From the NCBI GenBank assembly GCA_913009315.1, contig CAJVZA010000063.1, positions 1 through 11,662 of the forward strand: 11,662 bases of DNA, in the 5' to 3' direction. Within the stretch, counting starts at the first letter, position 1, and each line of letters begins with the position of its first letter. The position numbers were made by a program, and so were the translations under genes. The notes under the pieces are model-generated. The model saw nothing but the letters and a program-made list of their open reading frames with translations, searched no databases and was not told the origin of the DNA. This document shows positions 6,604 to 11,662 of this stretch, piece after piece. The DNA is from an uncultured Hippea sp. (lineage in GTDB: Bacteria > Campylobacterota_A > Desulfurellia > JAADFJ01).

Positions 6604-6733
6604 AAGGCACTTCTATTAATCCGCAAACAATCATCTTAACCTGCCATGTCTCAAAAAGATCTATTTCATCTTCACTGTCAAACATTTTATCATACGCAAC
6701 ATACCCTTTTGCTCTACCGACAAGACGAACCAT
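6604..6733. repeat. One-ended copy 3 of the MITE-like family at a convergent junction
   Basis: Right after the dehydrogenase stop the sequence AAAGGCACTTCTATTAATCC matches the left end of copies 1 and 2. Read on the minus strand, 29 bases ending GGATTAATAGAAGTGCC align to copy 2 with six mismatches, all transitions. No matching right end was found. A 63-codon minus-strand ORF (6542-6733) crosses it and overlaps the dehydrogenase 3' end antisense. Its internal peptide (DSEDEIDLF...MIVCGLIEVP) resembles the translations of copies 1 and 2 (NSEEADLGFRIIIHGSIEMP, VEEINLELRMIVHGLTEVP). It has no clear ribosome site, so I treat it as repeat sequence and not as a gene. Confidence 0.6.
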
Positions 6734-6734
6734 T

Positions 6735-6767
6735 TAAAGATTGAGCCGGAAACCGACTAATCTTTTT
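6735..6767 (+). terminator. Possible weak terminator after the dehydrogenase
   Basis: AAAGATT and AATCTTT can pair around an inner CGG-AAA-CCG hairpin, with a TTTTT end on the plus strand. The stem has an internal mismatch of three bases per side and overlaps the clpB stop codon on the other strand. Only a weak candidate. Confidence 0.35.
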
Positions 6768-9336
6768 CAAACACTATTTTATCATTATCTATGGAAGCTG
6801 TGATCGTGTCGCCCTTTGTAAAGTTTCCGGCAAGCAGTGCTTTTGCGAGTTCGTTTTCGACAAGATTTTGAATAACCCTGCGCAGCGGCCTCGCTCCAAA
6901 TTGAGGATCAAACCCGCGCATAACAAGAAACCGTTTCACATCATCGCCGATATTTATCTTTATGCCTCGTTTGTTTAGCTTTTCGGCAGTTTCAGAAAGC
7001 ATAATATCCAGGATTTTTTCAAGCATTTCATTTGTCAGCGGATGAAAAACAATTATCTCATCTATTCTGTTTATAAACTCAGGTTTGAGTTGTTTTTTCA
7101 GTTCATTCTTCACCTTTTCGGCAACCAAGCTAAATTCTATATTTGAATCTATAGAGCTGAGCATTATATCACTTGCAAAATTACTTGTCATTATTATTAC
7201 GCAGTTTCTAAAGTCTACAGTTACACCTTTTGAATCGGTTAATCTGCCGTCATCCAATATCTGAAGTAAAATATTGAATACATCGGGATGCGCTTTTTCT
7301 ATCTCATCTAAAAGAACTACAGAATACGGTTTTCTTCTAACAGCTTCGGTAAGCTGCCCGCCTTCTTCATATCCAACATATCCGGGAGGAGCTCCGGTAA
7401 GCCTTGAAACAGAAAATTTCTCCATATACTCACTCATATCTATCCGTATAATCGATTTTTCATCATCAAATAGAAACTCAGCAAGCGCTTTTGCCAGTTC
7501 TGTTTTGCCGACTCCCGTAGGGCCTAAAAATAAAAATGAGCCGATAGGTCTGCTTGGATCGGATAATCCGGATCTTGAACGTCTTATTGCATTGGAAACG
7601 GCTATAATAGCTTCATCCTGTCCGATAACACGACTTTTGATTCGCTCTTCCATTTTTAAAAGTTTCTCTTTTTGAGATTCAAGCATTCTGCCGACCGGAA
7701 CACCAGTCCATTTTGAAACAATTTTTGCAATTTCGCTATCTGTCACCTCTAACTTCAGAAGCCTGTTCTCTTCCGGTATTTCCGAAAGTCTTTTGTGCAT
7801 TTTATTTAACTTCTCTGTTATCTCAGGAAGTTTCCCGTATTTCAGTTTACTTGCTGTCTCAAAATCTCCTTTGCGTTTGGCAAGCTCGATCTCTGTTTTT
7901 ATTTCATCAATCTGATTTTTAAGGGCTCCGGATTCATTTATCAGAGATTTTTCAAGTTTCCACTGCGCTTCGAGTTCCTTTTCCTTTCCGTAAAGATCTT
8001 TAAGCTGATCTCCGATTTTACGCAATCTTTCCCTGCTTGATTGATCTAAATCCTTTTTTAAGGCTACTTCTTCAATTTTGAGCTGTATAATTTTTCTTTT
8101 TATATCATCCAGCAGCTGCGGTTGGCTTTCGACCTCAACTTTAAGCTGCGAAGCCGCTTCATCAATCAAATCAATAGCCTTATCCGGCAAAAATCGATCT
8201 GAAATATATCTGTATGATAAATTAGCTGCTGCAATTATAGCCGGGTCGGATATTCTGACTCCGTGATATACCTCATATTTTTCTTTCAATCCTCTGAGTA
8301 TGCTTATCGTACCGGACACAGAAGGTTCATTAATCATGACAGGTTGAAATCTTCTCTGAAGAGCCGGATCTTTTTCTATATATTTCCTATATTCATTGAG
8401 CGTAGTTGCTCCTATACAGCGAAGTTCTCCTCTTGCCAAAGCCGGTTTAAGCATGTTTGAGGCATCTACGGAACCCTCAGCAGAGCCTGCACCCACTACC
8501 GTATGAAGTTCGTCAATAAATAAAATAATTCTTCCATCGGAAGAAATCACCTCTTTCATAACAGCCTTAAGGCGATCCTCAAATTCACCTCTGTATTTTG
8601 CACCGGCAATCAGACTGCCCATATCAAGAGCAATAACTTTTTTCTCTTTAATGCTTTCGGGAACATCTCCTGAGGCAATTCTAATGGCCAGACCATCAGC
8701 TATGGCAGTTTTGCCTACACCCGGTTCACCTATCAGAACCGGATTATTTTTCGTTCTTCTTGAAAGTATCTGTATCGTTCTTCTTATTTCATCATCTCTG
8801 CCGATTACCGGATCGAGTTTTCCTTCTCCGGCAAGAGCAGTTATATCATTACCATATCGTTTCAATGCCTGATATTTGTCTTCGGGTCTTTCATCTGTAA
8901 CCTGAGCATCTCCCCGCAACTCTTTTAGTGCATCGATGGTCACATTACTGTTGATGCCAAAATTGCTCAGTAGTCCCGCTATTTCATTGTTTTCAAGCAG
9001 AGCCAAAAAAAGATGTTCAACGCTTATGTATTCATCCTTCATTCTTTTAGCAATTTTTTCAGATTGATCAAACACCTTTTTCAAATCAGTCGAAATATAT
9101 TGTGCAGCACCGCTCACCTTCGGCAGTCTCTCCAAAACATCCTCAATCTTGTTTAAGATCATATCAGGTTTAGTTCCTATTTTCTGAATCAATGAAAGGA
9201 TAAGGCCGGACCGATCGCTCAGAAGAGCATGCAGAAGATGATAGATATTAACTTCCTGATGTCCTTTTTGAGACGCCAACGATTCGGAAGCTTTTATAGC
9301 TTCTTTGGACTTTACGGTAAAATTTTCAAAATTCAT
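6757..9336 (-). CDS. clpB: ATP-dependent disaggregase ClpB
   Basis: The 859-residue product matches the full length of ClpB, a hexameric AAA+ disaggregase that threads aggregated proteins through its pore together with DnaK. In order: a double Clp-N domain (about 1-150); the first ATPase domain with Walker A GEPGVGKT (203-210), pore loop KYRG (247-250), Walker B ILFIDE (271-276) and arginine finger region QRRF (327-330); a charged coiled-coil middle domain (about 405-525), which separates ClpB from ClpA and ClpC; the second ATPase domain with Walker A GPTGVGKT (605-612), pore loop GYVGY (652-656), Walker B VVLLDE (673-678) and NRID with Arg757. All key residues are present. There is no ClpP-binding loop that I can see. 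A GAGGA ribosome site precedes the ATG. It is downstream of hsp20 with 53 bases between, likely in one transcript. Confidence 0.98.
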   Translation of the reverse strand: MNFENFTVKSKEAIKASESLASQKGHQEVNIYHLLHALLSDRSGLILSLIQKIGTKPDMILNKIEDVLERLPKVSGAAQYISTDLKKVFDQSEKIAKRMKDEYISVEHLFLALLENNEIAGLLSNFGINSNVTIDALKELRGDAQVTDERPEDKYQALKRYGNDITALAGEGKLDPVIGRDDEIRRTIQILSRRTKNNPVLIGEPGVGKTAIADGLAIRIASGDVPESIKEKKVIALDMGSLIAGAKYRGEFEDRLKAVMKEVISSDGRIILFIDELHTVVGAGSAEGSVDASNMLKPALARGELRCIGATTLNEYRKYIEKDPALQRRFQPVMINEPSVSGTISILRGLKEKYEVYHGVRISDPAIIAAANLSYRYISDRFLPDKAIDLIDEAASQLKVEVESQPQLLDDIKRKIIQLKIEEVALKKDLDQSSRERLRKIGDQLKDLYGKEKELEAQWKLEKSLINESGALKNQIDEIKTEIELAKRKGDFETASKLKYGKLPEITEKLNKMHKRLSEIPEENRLLKLEVTDSEIAKIVSKWTGVPVGRMLESQKEKLLKMEERIKSRVIGQDEAIIAVSNAIRRSRSGLSDPSRPIGSFLFLGPTGVGKTELAKALAEFLFDDEKSIIRIDMSEYMEKFSVSRLTGAPPGYVGYEEGGQLTEAVRRKPYSVVLLDEIEKAHPDVFNILLQILDDGRLTDSKGVTVDFRNCVIIMTSNFASDIMLSSIDSNIEFSLVAEKVKNELKKQLKPEFINRIDEIIVFHPLTNEMLEKILDIMLSETAEKLNKRGIKINIGDDVKRFLVMRGFDPQFGARPLRRVIQNLVENELAKALLAGNFTKGDTITASIDNDKIVFEKD

Positions 9337-9350
9337 AAGTTTTCCTCATA

Positions 9351-9391
9351 AGTCGGAGGCAAGACTGCGCCTGCCTCCGACTCTGTTTTTT
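9351..9391. promoter_or_regulatory. Hairpin between hsp20 and clpB
   Basis: AGTCGGAGGCA (9351-9361) and TGCCTCCGACT (9372-9382) form a perfect 11-bp stem with a 10-base loop. On the plus strand six T follow shortly after (9386-9391), so it resembles a terminator for antisense transcripts coming from clpB. On the minus strand, the coding direction, no T-run follows and the clpB ribosome site lies just beyond. There it would be an intercistronic RNA hairpin that could affect mRNA stability or partial read-through. Confidence 0.6.
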
Positions 9392-9824
9392 ATTGAACCT
9401 CTATGGGGATACTCTTAGACTGAGCTTCAGGTTTTCTGGGCAAGATCAGCTTGAGCACACCTTTCTTGTATTCCGCCTTGATGTTCTCTTTGTCTATGTT
9501 GTCAGGAATCATGAAAGATCTTACAAATGAACCGTATGACCGCTCAACTCTGTAATAATTGTCTCCCTTCTCCTCCTTTTTGAACTCCTTTTTGCCTCTT
9601 ATAGTAAGAACATTATCTTCAACTTTTAGATCAATATCCTTTTTGTCAATACCCGGAATCTCAGCTTCGATAACCAAATTGTTGCCCTCGGCATAGATAT
9701 CAACAGCCGGCAAAAAAGAACTCTCATCCTTGGCCTCTTTTCCCGATACATTATCAAACAGTTTGTTGATTTTGTCGTGAAGAGTGCCAATTTCCTCAAA
9801 CGGTCTCCATTCTACTAATGCCAT
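9390..9824 (-). CDS. Small heat shock protein, Hsp20/alpha-crystallin family
   Basis: The 144-residue protein is an ATP-independent holdase that binds unfolding proteins in large oligomers. The alpha-crystallin domain covers about residues 38-132, with PAVDIYAEGNNLVIEAEIPG near 39 and the conserved GVL motif in KKGVLKLILPRK (120-131). The C-terminal tail has the IxI-type anchor IPI (139-141), which docks into neighbouring dimers. The N-terminal arm (VEWRPFEEI...LFDNV) is of the common bacterial class. An AGGAGGTG ribosome site lies a few bases before the ATG and a good promoter lies at 9854-9881. clpB follows in the same direction. I saw no CIRCE operator or sigma-32-like -10 box, so the heat control is not evident from the sequence. 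Confidence 0.96.
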   Translation of the reverse strand: MALVEWRPFEEIGTLHDKINKLFDNVSGKEAKDESSFLPAVDIYAEGNNLVIEAEIPGIDKKDIDLKVEDNVLTIRGKKEFKKEEKGDNYYRVERSYGSFVRSFMIPDNIDKENIKAEYKKGVLKLILPRKPEAQSKSIPIEVQ

Positions 9825-9853
9825 ATCGCACCTCCTGTTTTAATTTGGATCAA

Positions 9854-9881
9854 AATATAAGCTTTAGTCGATATATGTCAA
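9854..9881 (-). promoter_or_regulatory. Sigma-70-type promoter of hsp20-clpB
   Basis: On the minus strand a perfect TTGACA (9876-9881) and TATATT (9854-9859) are 16 bases apart. The start would be near 9847, giving a leader of about 22 bases that carries the AGGAGGTG site. The promoter begins five bases beyond the end of the upstream TonB-family gene. Confidence 0.72.
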
Positions 9882-9885
9882 GGTT

Positions 9886-10767
9886 TCAATTTATATTAGT
9901 ATCAAAAAAAATATTATATTGAAAGGAAGCGTAAACCTTAAGTCTGTCTATATTAAGTCTTTTAGGAAGAACGGGAAAAGGAGCGGCATCTTTCAATGCA
10001 TTAATAGCGGCATTATCAAGGATTTCGTGTCCTGAAGAATTTATAAGTTTTATATTTTTCAATGATCCGTTTTGATTTATAACAAAAAACAGAAACAGAA
10101 CGCCTGACTCACCTTTTTCAATCGCCTCTTCGGGGTATATCCAAACCGATTCAACCTGCCGCTTAATATGAGCCATATATGATGCATATCTATAATCTTT
10201 GGTAGCTATTGATACCACAGCCTCTCTTTTAAAACTTCCGGAGCCTGTTTTGACCCCTCTTGCGACAGCGGCGGCAGGATATAGCGGTTTAGATTTTAAT
10301 TGATGTTTTGCGGATGTATTCAAAATTGAGTTGTGGTTTATTGAAGCAACATGAATTGTTTCGGCTTTTTTACTTTTTTTTCTTTTATTTACATAAATTT
10401 GCGGCTTCTTTTTTTGTAATGCTGCAACATAACTTATTTTACTATTTAACAAGCCAGGGCTCTTTTTTCTGGTATTTCTACGGGTAATATCATAACCTTT
10501 CGGCTGCACGGTTTTATATCTTTTTTTTGCCGTCAATGGTCCGGCCGAAAGTCTGTTCTGAGTGGATACCTTTTTAAGATTTTTTACTACATTGCGACTG
10601 ACAATTGTATCTTTGTCTTTAGCTGCTGCTGTTACTACATCAACAATTATAGGCTTGCTGGCTGTTAAATGATGCTTATCATTTGTCTTTTTTACAAGCA
10701 TGACAAGGAGCACAAGTATCAATAAATGCATAGAAAATGAAAGTAAATAGGGAATCAGTCTTTTCAT
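9886..10767 (-). CDS. TonB-family energy transducer
   Basis: The 293-residue protein has an N-terminal inner-membrane anchor (about residues 6-25, preceded by MKR), a long Lys/Ser-rich linker (26-190) and a TonB C-terminal domain (about 195-288). The domain shows the YASYMAHIKRQVESVWIYP start, a GVLFLFFVINQNGSLKNIKL strand pair, SSGHEILDNAAINAL and APFPVLP. Such proteins span the periplasm and pass proton-motive force from ExbB-ExbD to outer-membrane receptors; TolA-like roles also exist. The linker is rich in Lys rather than the Pro-Glu/Pro-Lys repeats of classical TonB. No exbB, exbD or receptor gene is nearby. It begins 28 bases after the rnpB 3' end with only a distant GGAG, so it may be transcribed from the rnpB promoter. 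Its partner receptor cannot be deduced. Confidence 0.85.
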   Translation of the reverse strand: MKRLIPYLLSFSMHLLILVLLVMLVKKTNDKHHLTASKPIIVDVVTAAAKDKDTIVSRNVVKNLKKVSTQNRLSAGPLTAKKRYKTVQPKGYDITRRNTRKKSPGLLNSKISYVAALQKKKPQIYVNKRKKSKKAETIHVASINHNSILNTSAKHQLKSKPLYPAAAVARGVKTGSGSFKREAVVSIATKDYRYASYMAHIKRQVESVWIYPEEAIEKGESGVLFLFFVINQNGSLKNIKLINSSGHEILDNAAINALKDAAPFPVLPKRLNIDRLKVYASFQYNIFFDTNIN

Positions 10768-10795
10768 AAATTATTTGCAACTCCACGCTGCCTTC

Positions 10796-11148
10796 AGGAT
10801 GGTTCTATAAGCCGGATTCTGTACCTGTTACGGCAGCAGTCATTTATCTAGGGTTACCGTTTCCGACAACCTCAAGCGACGCACCCGGAAATAATCGGCA
10901 GAAGGGGATACCACTATTTCCCTATTTCGTCTTGCTCCAAGCGGGGTTTACAAAGCATAAAGATTATTCCTTATCCGGTGAGCTCTTGCCTCGCCTTTTC
11001 ACCCTTACCTACTTTGCAGGCGGTATATTTTCTGTTGCACTTTCCGTAAGAGACCGCTTTGGCGGTATCTTCCTGGGAGTTACCCAGCGCTTTCCCTTCG
11101 GGAGTCCGGACTTTCCTCCTCATCTGAGGCGACTGCTCGAACCATCCT
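10796..11148 (-). ncRNA. rnpB: RNase P RNA, bacterial type A
   Basis: This is the catalytic RNA that trims the 5' leader of pre-tRNAs together with the protein RnpA. On the minus strand the conserved core elements appear in the right order: GAGGAAAGTCCGGACT (11103-11118), an ACAGAAA element (near 11028-11035), AGGGTGAAAAGGCGAGGCAA and then GAGCTCACC (10978-11006), GGAGCAAGACGAAATAGGG (10920-10938), AGATAAATGACTGCTG (10834-10849) and ACAGAATCCGGCTTAT (10807-10822). The P1 helix is a perfect 10-bp pairing of AGGATGGTTC (11148-11139) with GAACCATCCT (10805-10796), which fixes the ends and gives about 353 nt. ORFs on either strand of this region are by-products. No clear terminator separates it from the TonB-family gene. 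Confidence 0.97.
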
Positions 11149-11155
11149 ATTATTA

Positions 11156-11183
11156 ATAATAAACCATCTTCGATTTCAGTCAA
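11156..11183 (-). promoter_or_regulatory. Promoter of rnpB
   Basis: On the minus strand TTGACT (11178-11183) and TATTAT (11156-11161) are 16 bases apart. The -10 box is seven bases from 11148, the RNA 5' end deduced independently from the P1 helix, so the two predictions agree. Confidence 0.75.
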
Positions 11184-11238
11184 TATCATTTTGAACATAA
11201 TAATATTTCTTTATCCTTGAATTCCGATACCGATCATA

Positions 11239-11435
11239 TTTAGGGCACCTCTGTTAATCCATGAACGATCATCCTGAGCTCCAAATTAATCTCCTCTACG
11301 TTGCAAACCCCGGCAATAGCTCTACCCTATTATCTGCAATTTGTGCCTTGATAAGACCTGTCTGCGTGCAACGCACAGGCAGGCGGATTTAGACTCTCAA
11401 TTTAAAACACTTGGAATTAATAGAGATACCCTAAA
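11239..11435. mobile_element. MITE-like palindromic repeat, copy 2 (upstream of rnpB)
   Basis: The 197-base element starts TTTAGGGCACCTCTGTTAAT; its other end, read on the minus strand, is TTTAGGGTATCTCTATTAAT. The terminal repeats differ only by C/T or G/A changes over the first 20 bases. The centre forms a hairpin of CCTGTCTGCGTG (11357-11368) with CGCACAGGCAGG (11372-11383). It aligns end to end with copy 1 at 3809, which has about 50 extra central bases. It has no coding capacity and no clear target duplication. It lies in a non-coding region about 55 bases beyond the rnpB promoter. Confidence 0.78.
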
Positions 11436-11662
11436 TTTTGATGCCTCAATTTTCTTTATTAAATCATTCTTTCCTGCATTACTTCAGGCTCTGTCGCCTT
11501 TTCAACACATGAAATTCTTCCACCTGCCGCATTCTTATAAAGATCTTTTAAATTTTTCTTCGATTTTTTTTTCAAAAAAATGTCTGAAGGTAAAATTCAT
11601 CCGATGATGCAATAACACAATGAGACCACTGCACAATAAGCAGATTCACAGCTTTTTATGAG
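11436..11662. other. Non-coding end of window with an 18-base repeat
   Basis: No gene is supported: short frames on both strands lack ribosome sites and recognisable products. The stretch contains AATGAGACCACTGCACAA at 11619-11636, an exact copy of 1805-1822, close to the window edge. What follows beyond 11662 may show whether it is the end of a mobile element. Confidence 0.5.

Noticed and set aside
9825-9885. CIRCE operator or sigma-32 promoter before hsp20
   Set aside because: No TTAGCACTC/GAGTGCTAA pair and no CCCCAT-like -10 box; an ordinary TTGACA/TATATT promoter fits better.
10932-11198. Two ORFs of about 75 codons on opposite strands
   Set aside because: Both overlap the RNase P RNA, whose conserved core elements explain the sequence.
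11341-11607. 88-codon plus-strand ORF
   Set aside because: Begins inside MITE-like copy 2, has no ribosome site and gives no recognisable product.

Overview
The window looks like a metagenome-assembled contig from an AT-rich, Gram-negative, flagellated bacterium. The support is a flagellin, a TRAP transporter with a periplasmic binding protein, a TonB-like protein and a type A RNase P RNA. The phylum cannot be fixed from the sequence. Intergenic repeats of the CATTGCGAGCGAAGCGAAGC type are often seen in Nitrospirota and Desulfobacterota-like genomes, but this is only a hint. The first 137 bases are not trustworthy: a T-run followed by an Illumina P5/TruSeq adapter (81-137) is fused to the interior of a flagellin gene. 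That gene therefore lacks its 5' end for technical reasons.

Layout from left to right. (1) 138-1261: 3' part of a flagellin gene (+), closed by a strong hairpin terminator. (2) 1316-2018: a gene-poor stretch with several short repeats and one doubtful small ORF. (3) 2019-5161: a TRAP transporter operon on the minus strand (dctP, dctQ, dctM) with its own promoter. A palindromic, MITE-like repeat sits between dctP and dctQ. (4) 5523-6603: a divergent D-2-hydroxyacid dehydrogenase (+). It has a clear promoter and is preceded by a 10-codon leader ORF whose stop overlaps the dehydrogenase start. (5) 6604-6756: a convergent junction holding a one-ended copy of the same repeat family. (6) 6757-9881: an hsp20-clpB chaperone unit (minus), with a promoter upstream of hsp20 and a perfect 11-bp hairpin between the genes. 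(7) 9886-11183: rnpB followed by a TonB-family gene (minus), with an rnpB promoter matching the predicted RNA 5' end. (8) 11239-11662: a second full MITE-like copy and an 18-base repeat also found at 1805.

How the genes work together. The TRAP transporter probably brings in an organic acid. The divergent 2-hydroxyacid dehydrogenase may act on the imported hydroxy- or keto-acid, an inference from adjacency only. Hsp20 holds unfolding proteins and ClpB disaggregates them, a common pairing. I see no phage, CRISPR, toxin-antitoxin or obvious new multi-gene system. The most distinctive signals are the repeat family, whose copies differ almost only by transitions, the leader-ORF coupling ahead of the dehydrogenase, and the non-canonical residue at that enzyme's catalytic Glu position.
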